The notes under the pieces: model-generated | What the model saw: only the letters and a program-made list of their open reading frames with translations | Told to the model about the DNA's origin: nothing | Database searches by the model: none | Shown here: piece by piece, positions 18,414-27,443 of the stretch | Layout: each line of letters begins with the position of its first letter | Numbering within the stretch: the first letter of the stretch is position 1 | NCBI RefSeq assembly: GCF_003027925.1 | Contig: NZ_PYPS01000054.1 | Span: 1-35,911 of the forward strand | Direction: 5' to 3' | Length of the DNA stretch: 35,911 nucleotides | Source of the DNA: Micromonospora sp. RP3T | GTDB lineage: Bacteria > Actinomycetota > Actinomycetes > Mycobacteriales > Micromonosporaceae | Made by a program: the position numbers and the translations under genes

Positions 18414-19292
18414 TCAGAACCCGAGGCACTCGCAGCTGGTCATCAGGTCGCGGACGTTGTAGACGTACTGCGGGTTGGGGATCGCCAGCGGCTTCCCCTC
18501 CCGCGCCACCGCGCCGTGCCCGTAGTTGTACGCCGAGATCACGGCGTTGAGCAGGCAGGAGTCCAGCTCGGCGGTGCACAGCGAGGCGTCCAGCCGGTAG
18601 TCCGACTCGAAATACATGTCGCCGATGTACTTCGTCAACCAGGCCAGGTAGGTGCCGCCCAGGTACGCGTTGTCCCGGTAGTCGTCGATGTCGTACGACT
18701 GCTCGAACCGCTGGTTCATCCACTCCGCGGTGGCCGGCATGACCTGCATCAGCCCGACGCCGCCGTCGCAGGCCACGATTGTCGACTGCCAGCCGCTCTC
18801 CTGCCAGGCGGTCGCCTTCATCAGCGCCGACGGGATGCGGATGTCCGGCGCGGAGGTGGGCCAGTAGGTGCGGGCCGCCGCGTCGGCGAGCGCCGCCTTC
18901 ACCTGGCTCTGGGTCGCCCTGGTGCCCCGGTGAGTGGGCTTGCAGCCGGCGGGCGCCGGCTTCGGCGGGGCCGGCGGCACCCGGGTCTCGGTCGGCGGCT
19001 TCGGCTTCGCCAGCGGCTTCGTGGTCGTGCGGGACGGCTTCGGCCGTGGCTTCCCGCTCACCTTCGCGCTGGGGCTGGGGCTGGGCTTGCCACCGATCGC
19101 CTCGACCGCCGGCGGCGCCTCGCTCGGCGCGTCGGCCGGCGCCTCCGCCGGCTCCTCGACCGGAGCCGCCGTGGGCAGCTCCGCCGCCACCCCGCGGACC
19201 GGCCGTTCCTCGCCGCCGCACCCGGCCACCGTGCCCGCCGCCAGCAGTGCCGCCACCGCAGCCGCGGCCCACCGGCCGAATCCTCGCCGCAT
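18414..19292 (-). CDS. Lytic transglycosylase lipoprotein (SLT domain)
   Basis: A 292-residue lipoprotein that cleaves glycan strands of peptidoglycan. The signal peptide ends in a VAGC lipobox with Cys25. A long low-complexity Pro/Ala/Lys/Thr linker (about 30-118) would span the wall. The SLT domain (about 125-285) has catalytic Glu165 in WQESGW, the GGVGLMQVMPAT motif and the AYNYG motif. The C-terminus (SCECLGF) and several Cys pairs suggest disulfides. The ATG at 19292 follows GGGAGG at 4 nt. It lies 33 nt downstream of the VTT-PAP2-like gene on the same strand, probably in one transcript, and collides tail-to-tail with the MMPL frame. Confidence 0.93.
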   Translation of the reverse strand: MRRGFGRWAAAAVAALLAAGTVAGCGGEERPVRGVAAELPTAAPVEEPAEAPADAPSEAPPAVEAIGGKPSPSPSAKVSGKPRPKPSRTTTKPLAKPKPPTETRVPPAPPKPAPAGCKPTHRGTRATQSQVKAALADAAARTYWPTSAPDIRIPSALMKATAWQESGWQSTIVACDGGVGLMQVMPATAEWMNQRFEQSYDIDDYRDNAYLGGTYLAWLTKYIGDMYFESDYRLDASLCTAELDSCLLNAVISAYNYGHGAVAREGKPLAIPNPQYVYNVRDLMTSCECLGF

Positions 19293-19325
19293 CGATCCTC
19301 CCCGTGGTCCCCCGTCCGGCGCACC

Positions 19326-20783
19326 CTAGCAGGGATCGACGGGGGTCCGGGGCCCCCGCGACGCCGGCTGGCGCGCCCGGGGCTGCGGCGGCCCCTCCCC
19401 CACGTCCGGGCCGGCGTCCGCCGGGTCGGGCCGGCCCTGCCCGCTCGCCGCCCGGTTGCGGGTCGACCAGGCGATCACGAGCACGGCGGTCCAGGCGGCG
19501 CCCAGCAGCACGGACGAGGCGGTACCGCTGGCTGTGCTCCAGCCCAGGTAGAGCCGCGCGCCGGCGACCGCCACCACCCCGGCCGAGGCGGCCGTCCAGA
19601 CCGCCGCCCCGACCGGCCAGCGCGCCCCGCGCGACAGCAGCCACGCCAGCGTGCCGAAACTCGCCGTCATCACCGCGTTCTGACCGGGGAACAGGTCCCG
19701 GACCCGGTCCGGGACGCCCGGACCGGTCAGGTCGACCACCCCCACCAGCAGCACCAGCGGCACCGCCGCACCGACCGTGCCGACCACCCCGAGCAGGTCC
19801 GCCCGCCAGGGCCGGTGCCGGCGGGCCACCACCACCGCCACCAGGGCCACCGCGGTGATCAGCACCCAGCCGCGCAGCACCGACACGACGCCCAGCGCCG
19901 CGTCCGCCACCCCCGGGGTACGCCGGGCGGCGAACCAGTCGCCGACCAGCCCGTCGAGCACCCCGAGCCCGCTGTGCCGGACCACCGCGTCCAGCAGGGT
20001 CGCCGCCGCCAGCCCGGCGGCGAACAGCAGCGCCAGCCCGAACGCCAGGTTGACCAGCCACGCGCCGACCGGGCCCACGCGCATGCCGAGCAGGAAGAAC
20101 AGCATCCCGTACCGGGCCCGGAGCCAGCGCAGCGGTGGCAGCGCGGCGGCGCGGGCCGCCAACGCCCGGGCCGGGTCCGGGTTACGCCCGAGCCAGCGGC
20201 CGGCCAGCACCACGCCGAGCAGGCACAGCAGCAGCACCAGCACCGCACCGGTGGCGCGGCCGAGCAGGTCCGACACCCGCCGGTACGACTCGCCGGCCAG
20301 ATAGCCGGCCAGCACCGACGCGCCGACCCAGCTCACCACCCCGGCCAGGTTCCACGGCGCGAACCGCCGGTACGACATCCCGGCGCCGCCGGCCAGCCGC
20401 GGCGCCAGCGTGCGGGCGAACGCGACCCAGCGCGCGGCCATCATGCCGCGCCCGCCCAGCCGGTCCAGCAACTCCTCGGCGCGTCGCCACCGGTGTGGCC
20501 CGATCCGGGCGCCGAGCCCGGAGGCGCGCAGCCGCGGCCCGTGACGCCGCCCGGCCCGGTAGGCGAGTGTGTCTCCGATCACGGCGGCGGCCACCATCAC
20601 CGCCAGCGCGGGGGCGAGCCGTAGCGTCCCCGCGTACGCTAGGAAGCCGACCAGCAGCAGGGTCGCCTCGCCCGGCACCAGCAGTCCGAAGATCACCGCG
20701 GTCTCGCCCGCGACGATCATCGCGGCGACCAGGTAGATCAGCAGGGGCGGCAGCCCTTGCAGCCAGTTCAGCAGATCAGGCAT
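19326..20783 (-). CDS. VTT-domain (DedA) protein fused to inactive PAP2-like domain
   Basis: A 485-residue membrane protein. Residues about 1-200 are a DedA/VTT domain: LLVPGEATLLLVGFLAY (35-50), then ARWVAFARTLAPRLAGGAGMSYRRF (the conserved RF/PxxxG element). Residues about 225-445 have the six-helix layout of PAP2 phosphatases, but the catalytic motifs are gone: the PSGH motif reads FPGQN (365-369) and the SRxxxxxHxxxD motif reads ARLYLGWSTASGT (409-421), so His and Asp are absent; no KxxxxxxRP motif is seen. VTT-PAP2 fusions are known and active ones act on undecaprenyl or phosphatidyl phosphates; this one probably keeps only the lipid-handling fold. A disordered basic/acidic tail (about 440-485) follows. 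The ATG at 20783 starts the VTT domain properly. Divergent from typA, upstream of the transglycosylase. Confidence 0.88.
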   Translation of the reverse strand: MPDLLNWLQGLPPLLIYLVAAMIVAGETAVIFGLLVPGEATLLLVGFLAYAGTLRLAPALAVMVAAAVIGDTLAYRAGRRHGPRLRASGLGARIGPHRWRRAEELLDRLGGRGMMAARWVAFARTLAPRLAGGAGMSYRRFAPWNLAGVVSWVGASVLAGYLAGESYRRVSDLLGRATGAVLVLLLCLLGVVLAGRWLGRNPDPARALAARAAALPPLRWLRARYGMLFFLLGMRVGPVGAWLVNLAFGLALLFAAGLAAATLLDAVVRHSGLGVLDGLVGDWFAARRTPGVADAALGVVSVLRGWVLITAVALVAVVVARRHRPWRADLLGVVGTVGAAVPLVLLVGVVDLTGPGVPDRVRDLFPGQNAVMTASFGTLAWLLSRGARWPVGAAVWTAASAGVVAVAGARLYLGWSTASGTASSVLLGAAWTAVLVIAWSTRNRAASGQGRPDPADAGPDVGEGPPQPRARQPASRGPRTPVDPC

Positions 20784-20859
20784 TCGGCACCCGCACGGGA
20801 GCCAGCATGCCAGTGGCTGGAACGGTCGGCCCAGCACTTTCGACACAGATCCGGGCCAT

Positions 20860-20876
20860 CTCGGGGTGACCCCGAG
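20860..20876 (+). promoter_or_regulatory. Leader hairpin before typA
   Basis: Perfect 7-bp stem CTCGGGG / CCCCGAG with a TGA loop, 22 nt upstream of the AGGAG ribosome binding site. It could be a leader structure; function unknown. Confidence 0.35.
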
Positions 20877-20913
20877 GCGTGCCCCGGCAACCGCAGACAG
20901 GAGTATGGAGGGT

Positions 20914-22782
<1,869 letters not shown>

Positions 22783-22807
22783 CCCACCGCTCCGCACCCC
22801 GCACTTT

Positions 22808-22853
22808 CACGGAAAGAGTGGCCACTCCCCGGGGAATGGCCACTCTTTCCGTG
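22808..22853. terminator. typA terminator, 17-bp perfect stem
   Basis: CACGGAAAGAGTGGCCA (22808-22824) pairs perfectly with TGGCCACTCTTTCCGTG (22837-22853); the 12-nt centre is itself nearly self-complementary. It sits between convergent typA and a methyltransferase gene, so it can serve both. Confidence 0.9.
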
Positions 22854-22879
22854 CATCAGCGCCCCCGGTGGAGGTGGGG

Positions 22880-23545
22880 TCAGGAGGGCTTGGTGGCGGC
22901 GAAGGCGAGGACGTCGGGGATCGGGCCGGAGCCGGACTCGACCACCCGGTCGAGCACCAGGCCGGCGGCGGTGACGGCGGTGAGCAGGTCGGCCAGCGGC
23001 AGGTGCCAGGCGCCCACCCGGGCCCGCACCCCGTGCGAGTTCCACGACCGGAACGTGTGCTCCGGCTCGGCGTAACCGCCGTCGATCACGACCCGCTCCG
23101 GGTCGGACCGGTCGGCGAACGCGCCACAGAAGCACGGATGCAGCCCGACGTGCACCAGCCGGCCGCCCGGCGCCAGCACCCGGGCCAGCTCCGCGACCGC
23201 CGCCGGATAGTCAGGCATGTCGGTGTGCGCCAGCAGGCAGACCGCGGCCGGCACCGCGCCGTCGGCGAACGGCAGCGCGGTCGCGTCCGCGCGGGCCACC
23301 GGCAACCGGGCCCGGGCGTGCCGCAACTGCCCGGCCGACAGGTCCACGCCCACCGGTGTCCAGCCGAGCCGGCGCAGCTCCGCGGCGTGCGCCCCGGTGC
23401 CGCAGCACAGGTCCAGACAGCGACCCGAGCCCTCACCCAGCAGATCCGCCAGCACCGACCGGACCCGGTCCATGTAGGTCGCCGAACCGACCGTGGCGTA
23501 CTCCTCGTACCAGTCGGCGATCTCGTCGTACAAGGGGGTCGTCAT
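22880..23545 (-). CDS. Class I SAM-dependent methyltransferase
   Basis: A 221-residue methyltransferase of the Methyltransf_11 type. Motif I is CLDLCCGTGAHAAEL (about 43-57), motif II VGVDLSAGQL, motif III region LPFADGAVPAAVCLLAHTDM, and the post-motif LAPGGRLVHVG. The small C-terminal part with HTFRSWNSHGVRARVGAWHLPL forms the substrate side and gives no specific clue. The ATG at 23545 has a TAGCGT hexamer ending 6 nt upstream and only a weak GGA, suggesting a leaderless message. Divergent from the beta-lactamase-like gene with 71 nt between. Substrate unknown. Confidence 0.9.
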   Translation of the reverse strand: MTTPLYDEIADWYEEYATVGSATYMDRVRSVLADLLGEGSGRCLDLCCGTGAHAAELRRLGWTPVGVDLSAGQLRHARARLPVARADATALPFADGAVPAAVCLLAHTDMPDYPAAVAELARVLAPGGRLVHVGLHPCFCGAFADRSDPERVVIDGGYAEPEHTFRSWNSHGVRARVGAWHLPLADLLTAVTAAGLVLDRVVESGSGPIPDVLAFAATKPS

Positions 23546-23551
23546 TCCGGC

Positions 23552-23557
23552 ACGCTA
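23552..23557 (-). promoter_or_regulatory. -10 element, leaderless start
   Basis: TAGCGT on the minus strand, 6 nt before the methyltransferase ATG at 23545. The DedA-like gene at 9766 has the same hexamer 7 nt before its ATG (9774-9779). Confidence 0.4.
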
Positions 23558-23604
23558 GCGCCGTACCCGGCCGCGCCGCAGCCCCGCGCGCCGGGAAGAT
23601 CGGC

Positions 23605-23610
23605 TACGGT
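23605..23610 (+). promoter_or_regulatory. -10 element, leaderless start
   Basis: TACGGT, 6 nt before the ATG at 23617, with no Shine-Dalgarno sequence between. Confidence 0.4.
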
Positions 23611-23616
23611 CGGGCC

Positions 23617-24483
23617 ATGATCTGGGACGAGCTCGACGCGCACCTGGACCGGGTGCCCGGCACCGTCTCCGCGTACGTGGGGCGTCCCGGCGCCCGGCCC
23701 GTCTGGACCCGGCAGGCCGACGCCACCCACTACGCGGCGAGCACCATGAAGGTGGCCGTGCTGGTGGCGCTGCACCGGGCCGCCGAAGCCGGCCGGCTCG
23801 ACCTGGACGCGCCGGTGCCGGTGCGCAACGCGTTCGACTCCGCCCAGCCCGGCGCGCCCCGCTTCGCCAACGCCCGCGACTACGACAACGACGAGGCGGT
23901 CTGGGACGCAGTCGGCGGCACCGCGCCGCTGCGCTGGCTCGCCGAACGCATGATCATCCGGTCCAGCAACCTGGCCACGAACCTGTGCGTCGGCCAGGTC
24001 GGGCTGCCCGCCGTGGCGGAGGCCTGGACGCGGGCCGGCGCGCGGCACAGCGTCACCGGCCGCGGCATCGAGGACTTCGCCGCCCGCGACGCCGGCATCG
24101 ACAACCTGGTCACCGCCGCCGACCTGGCCGCCCTCCTCGGCGAGCTGGCGCTGGGCGCGAGCCGGCCCGGCCCGCTCGCCTCGCCGGCCGGCTGCGCCGC
24201 CATGCTCGACGTGCTCGTCGCCCAGGAACACCGCGAGGACCTGGCCGCCGGGCTGCCCGAGGGCACCCGCATCGCGCACAAGAACGGCTGGGTACGCGGC
24301 GTCCGCCACGGCGCCGGCGTGGTCTTCCCGGACGACGCGCCGCCGTACGCGATCGTGGTGTGCACGACCACCGACCTGGCCGACGGCGGCGCGGACGGCG
24401 AGCAGGTCGAGGACGACGCGTGCCGGCTCATCGCGCACGTCTCCGCGCGGGTGTGGGACGCCCGGCACGAGCTGGCCGGCTGA
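23617..24483 (+). CDS. Class A beta-lactamase-like serine hydrolase, no signal peptide
   Basis: A 288-residue protein with the class A beta-lactamase fold: S42-T-M-K45 (SxxK), S116-S-N118 (SDN equivalent), E152 in a GIEDF loop, and K222-N-G224 in place of KTG. The order and spacing match the family, but the KTG threonine is changed, so true beta-lactamase activity is doubtful; a peptidase or transpeptidase-like role on free muropeptides is possible. It starts directly with the catalytic domain (MIWDELDAHL) and has neither signal peptide nor lipobox, so it is expected in the cytoplasm, where no penicillin target exists. TACGGT ends 6 nt before the ATG, consistent with a leaderless mRNA. It is convergent with the phosphatase gene, 5 nt apart. 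Confidence 0.85.
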   Translation: MIWDELDAHLDRVPGTVSAYVGRPGARPVWTRQADATHYAASTMKVAVLVALHRAAEAGRLDLDAPVPVRNAFDSAQPGAPRFANARDYDNDEAVWDAVGGTAPLRWLAERMIIRSSNLATNLCVGQVGLPAVAEAWTRAGARHSVTGRGIEDFAARDAGIDNLVTAADLAALLGELALGASRPGPLASPAGCAAMLDVLVAQEHREDLAAGLPEGTRIAHKNGWVRGVRHGAGVVFPDDAPPYAIVVCTTTDLADGGADGEQVEDDACRLIAHVSARVWDARHELAG

Positions 24484-24488
24484 GCCCG

Positions 24489-25286
24489 CTACTCCAGCAA
24501 CTGCTCCCGCAGCCCCGCCCGGACCTCGTCGGTCACGCCCAGCCCGTCGCGCAGGTACGCCTCGAACGAGCCGTGCGCCCGGCGCACCTCGTCGTACGCG
24601 GCGTCCAGGTACTCCGCGCGCACCTCCAGCAACGGCCGGGCCACCGCCGGGTCGAGGTCCGGCCGACGGCGCGTCATCGCCGCCAGCAGCACCTCCCGCA
24701 GGCTCTCGGTCAGCTCGTTGTGCCGCAGGTAGTCGGCCCGGATCGCCGGTTCCGGCACGCCCAGCGCGGTCAGCAGCACCACCGACAGCCATCCGGTGCG
24801 GTCCTTGCCGGCGGAGCAGTGGAACAGCAACGGCAGGTTCGCGCCGTCCGCGGCCAGCCGCACCGCCGCGCCGAAGCCCGCCCGCGCCGGTTCCCCGGTG
24901 ACGAACCAGCGGTAGATCGCCGTCATCGCCCCCGGCATGCCCTCGCGGGCCAACTCCGCGTACGCCGCCAGGTCGTGCCCCTGCAACACGGCCGAGACGT
25001 AGGTGAACACCGGGTGGGCCGCGTCGTACACCGGCAGGTGCACCACGCGGGGCGCGCCCACCAGCCGGTCCGGCGGCGCCACCTCCTGCTCCCGCACGGC
25101 GCGCAGGTCCACCACGCAGGCCGTGCCGAGTTTGCCCAGCACCGGCAGGTCGTCGTCGGTCAGCCGGCCCAGCGCCGCGGTCCGGACGAGCCGCCCGGCC
25201 CGGACCCGCCGCCCGTCGGTCGTCGGCAGCCCACCCAGGTCACGGGCGTTCGGCGCGCCCACCAGCTCCCAGTCCCGCCCGGTCAT
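24489..25286 (-). CDS. Tyrosine-protein phosphatase (DSP-like, PF13350 type)
   Basis: A 265-residue phosphatase. The P-loop HCSAGKDRTGW gives nucleophile C157 and R163, and the N-terminal NARDLGGLPTTDGRRVRAGRLVRTA is the hallmark of the Y_phosphatase3/MptpB-like group, members of which remove phosphate from Tyr (and sometimes Ser/Thr or lipids). The general-acid Asp probably lies in the PVYDAAHP region. No signal peptide is seen. ATG 25286 is chosen because GGGAGGG lies 3 nt before it; an in-frame GTG at 25307 would add 7 residues without such a site. Divergent from the epimerase gene through a shared palindromic -10 region. Confidence 0.9.
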   Translation of the reverse strand: MTGRDWELVGAPNARDLGGLPTTDGRRVRAGRLVRTAALGRLTDDDLPVLGKLGTACVVDLRAVREQEVAPPDRLVGAPRVVHLPVYDAAHPVFTYVSAVLQGHDLAAYAELAREGMPGAMTAIYRWFVTGEPARAGFGAAVRLAADGANLPLLFHCSAGKDRTGWLSVVLLTALGVPEPAIRADYLRHNELTESLREVLLAAMTRRRPDLDPAVARPLLEVRAEYLDAAYDEVRRAHGSFEAYLRDGLGVTDEVRAGLREQLLE

Positions 25287-25312
25287 CGGCCCTCCCCTGC
25301 TCGCCACCAGTG

Positions 25313-25320
25313 CCTATAGG
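25313..25320. promoter_or_regulatory. Palindromic -10 shared by divergent genes
   Basis: CCTATAGG reads TATAGG on both strands: 9 nt before the epimerase ATG (25330) and about 26 nt before the phosphatase ATG (25286). One site could hold polymerase for only one direction at a time. Confidence 0.4.
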
Positions 25321-25329
25321 GTGCCCCAC

Positions 25330-26427
25330 ATGACGATCGCGGCGGTACGCACCCACCGGCTCTCGGCCCCCTTACACACCCCGTTCGTCACCGCGCTGCG
25401 CAGCACCACCACCGTGGAGACCCTGATCGTCGAGGTGATCGACAGCGACGGCCGGTCCGGGTTCGGCGAGGCCCCGCAGGTCTGGCAGGTCACCGGCGCG
25501 TCGATCGGCGGCGCGGAGGCGTGCGTCCGCGAACTGCTCACCCCGCTGCTGACCGGGCGCGACGCGGACGACCTCCAGGCCCGCTGCGGGCAGGTGCGCC
25601 GGGCCGTGGTGGGCAACGAGTCGGCGAAGGCGGCCGTCGACGTGGCGCTGCACGACCTGGCCGCGCGGCGGCTCGGCGTACCCCTGGTGCGGCTGCTCGG
25701 CGGCACCGCGCTGCGCGTCCCGACGGACGTCACGCTGGCCGCCGGCGACGCGGTCGACCTGGCCGCGGCGGCCGGCCGGCGCCGGGCCGAGGGTTTCACG
25801 GTGCTGAAGCTCAAGGTCGGCACCGACGCCCGGGGCGACCTGGACCGGGTCCGCGCGGTGCGCGCCGCGGTCGGCCCGGACGCGCGGATCCGGCTGGACG
25901 CCAACCAGGGCTGGACGCCGCGCGAGGCGGTCCGGGTGATCCGCGGCATCGAGGACGCCGGGCTCGACGTCGAGCTGGTCGAGCAGCCGGTGCACCGCCG
26001 TGACCTGGACGGGCTGGCCTGGGTCAGCGACCGGGTGGCGGTGCCGATCCTCGCCGACGAGTCGGTCTTCGACGTGCGCGACCTGGTCGAGGTGATCCGC
26101 CGTCGGGCGGCCGACATGGTCAACGTGAAGTTGGCCAAGTGCGGCGGCCTGCAACCGGCCCGCACGCTGCTGGACCTGGCCGCCGCGCACGGCATGGGCA
26201 CGATCGTCGGCTCGATGATGGAGGGTCCGGTCGGCGTGGGCGCCGCGGCCAGCCTGGCCGCCGCGCACGGCACCACCGCCGTGTCGGATCTCGACGCCGC
26301 CTGGTGGCTGGCCTGGTCGCCGGTCACCGGCGGGCTCCGGTACGAGGGCGCGGACGTGCTGCTGCCGGACGCCCCCGGGCTCGGCATCGCCGACGTGAAT
26401 GAAGCTAAGGTTCAGCGACGTGGTTGA
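25330..26427 (+). CDS. Dipeptide epimerase (L-Ala-D/L-Glu epimerase type)
   Basis: A 365-residue enolase-superfamily enzyme of the muconate lactonising branch. Metal ligands D190 (LDANQGW), E218 (VEQP) and D243 (LADES) and the two catalytic lysines K162 in the KLK motif and K267 in NVKLAKCGG are all present, with the DxD-type C-terminal end DLDAAWWL. The KxK plus the NVKLAKCGG pattern and length fit L-Ala-D/L-Glu epimerases (YkfB/YcjG), which convert the murein dipeptide so it can be degraded to amino acids. The NlpC/P60 gene directly downstream, which would release that dipeptide, supports this. Related specificities (other dipeptides, N-succinyl amino acids) cannot be excluded. Confidence 0.88.
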   Translation: MTIAAVRTHRLSAPLHTPFVTALRSTTTVETLIVEVIDSDGRSGFGEAPQVWQVTGASIGGAEACVRELLTPLLTGRDADDLQARCGQVRRAVVGNESAKAAVDVALHDLAARRLGVPLVRLLGGTALRVPTDVTLAAGDAVDLAAAAGRRRAEGFTVLKLKVGTDARGDLDRVRAVRAAVGPDARIRLDANQGWTPREAVRVIRGIEDAGLDVELVEQPVHRRDLDGLAWVSDRVAVPILADESVFDVRDLVEVIRRRAADMVNVKLAKCGGLQPARTLLDLAAAHGMGTIVGSMMEGPVGVGAAASLAAAHGTTAVSDLDAAWWLAWSPVTGGLRYEGADVLLPDAPGLGIADVNEAKVQRRG

Positions 26428-26483
26428 GTGAGGTTGGATTTTTTCATAGGGTCCCCCACAGGAGCGTGGGAGGAGGGGTGCGG

Positions 26484-27401
26484 ATGGCGCCTCAACCGGG
26501 CCACCAGGCCGTGGTACGGGTCCCGGTGGCGACCCTGTGGGCAGACCCCGACGCGGTCCGCCCGATCGACGGACCCGCCCTGCGCGACCGCCCCGACGTC
26601 GCCGCCTGGGTTGCCGGGATGGATCGCGACCAGTGGGTCGGCGACTGTGTCCTGACCCAGTTGCTGCTCGGCGAGCCGGTGCTGGTCACCGGGGCCGGGC
26701 CGGACGGCTGGGTCCGGGTGGTCGCCCTCGGGCAGCCCGCCGCCAAGCTGGCTCCCCGCGGCTACCCGGGCTGGATGCGGTCGGCCCACCTGGCCGCGCC
26801 CGCCGACGCCGGGCCGGCCGGGCCCGCGTTGGTGGTCGACGTCCGGCGGACCACACTGCACGAGGCCGCCGGCGGGCCGCCGGCGCTCACCGGGGTGGTC
26901 CTGGGCACCCATCTCACCTCCGCCGGCCGGCTGGCGGACGGCTGGCGGCCGGTCCGGGCGCCCGGGCGGGTCGAGCCGCTCTGGGCCCCGGAGGGCGACC
27001 TGGTGCCGCTGCCCGCCGAGCGGCCCGAGGCCAAGGAGGTGCTCGCGGTCGCCGAGCGGCTGCGCGACCTGGTCTACATCTGGGGCGGCCTGTCCACCGA
27101 CGGCATCGACTGCTCCGGTCTGGTGCACCTGGCCTGGCGGCGGTACGGCGTCACGCTGCCCCGCGACGCGGACGACCAGGCCGAGGCGACCACGCCGCTG
27201 GCGCTTGACGACGAGCGCCCCGGCGACCTCTACTTCTTCGCCCGCCCCGGCCGGCGCATCCACCACGTCGGGATCGTCACGGCCGAGCCGCACGGCGGCC
27301 GGCGGCGGATGCTGCACGCCTGCTACCTCACCCGCCGGGTGGTCGAGGAGGAACTGCCCCCGGACCGGGTCGCCACCCTGGTCGGCGCGCACCGCGTCTG
27401 A
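26484..27401 (+). CDS. Cytoplasmic NlpC/P60 peptidase, YkfC-like
   Basis: A 305-residue cysteine peptidase. Residues about 10-105 are a bacterial SH3-type domain (LLGEPVLVTG...GWVRV...GYPGWM), 115-175 a second SH3-like region, and 185-305 the NlpC/P60 domain with C210 (GIDCSG), H261 (HHVGIV) and a third polar residue H278. This order is that of YkfC/dipeptidyl-peptidase VI, which cuts gamma-D-Glu-L-diamino acid bonds in muropeptides taken into the cell. There is no signal peptide, agreeing with an intracellular recycling role. AGGAGGGG lies 5 nt before the ATG; a GTG at 26478 is a less likely start. It follows the epimerase after 56 nt, which contain a TAGGGT hexamer that may be its own -10. 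Confidence 0.92.
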   Translation: MAPQPGHQAVVRVPVATLWADPDAVRPIDGPALRDRPDVAAWVAGMDRDQWVGDCVLTQLLLGEPVLVTGAGPDGWVRVVALGQPAAKLAPRGYPGWMRSAHLAAPADAGPAGPALVVDVRRTTLHEAAGGPPALTGVVLGTHLTSAGRLADGWRPVRAPGRVEPLWAPEGDLVPLPAERPEAKEVLAVAERLRDLVYIWGGLSTDGIDCSGLVHLAWRRYGVTLPRDADDQAEATTPLALDDERPGDLYFFARPGRRIHHVGIVTAEPHGGRRRMLHACYLTRRVVEEELPPDRVATLVGAHRV

Positions 27402-27402
27402 C

Positions 27403-27438
27403 CCGGGTGTCCGGGGCGACGACGCCCCGGACACCCGG
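27403..27438. terminator. Bidirectional terminator, 16-bp perfect stem
   Basis: CCGGGTGTCCGGGGCG (27403-27418) and CGCCCCGGACACCCGG (27423-27438) with an ACGA loop, starting 1 nt after the NlpC/P60 stop and ending 5 nt before the convergent TerC stop. Confidence 0.9.
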
Positions 27439-27443
27439 TGCGG

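Noticed and set aside
18434..20624. A C-terminal extension of the MMPL protein as a genuine novel domain
   Set aside because: The extension is antisense to two well-supported genes and shows the composition of mirror frames, so it is treated as stop loss or error instead.
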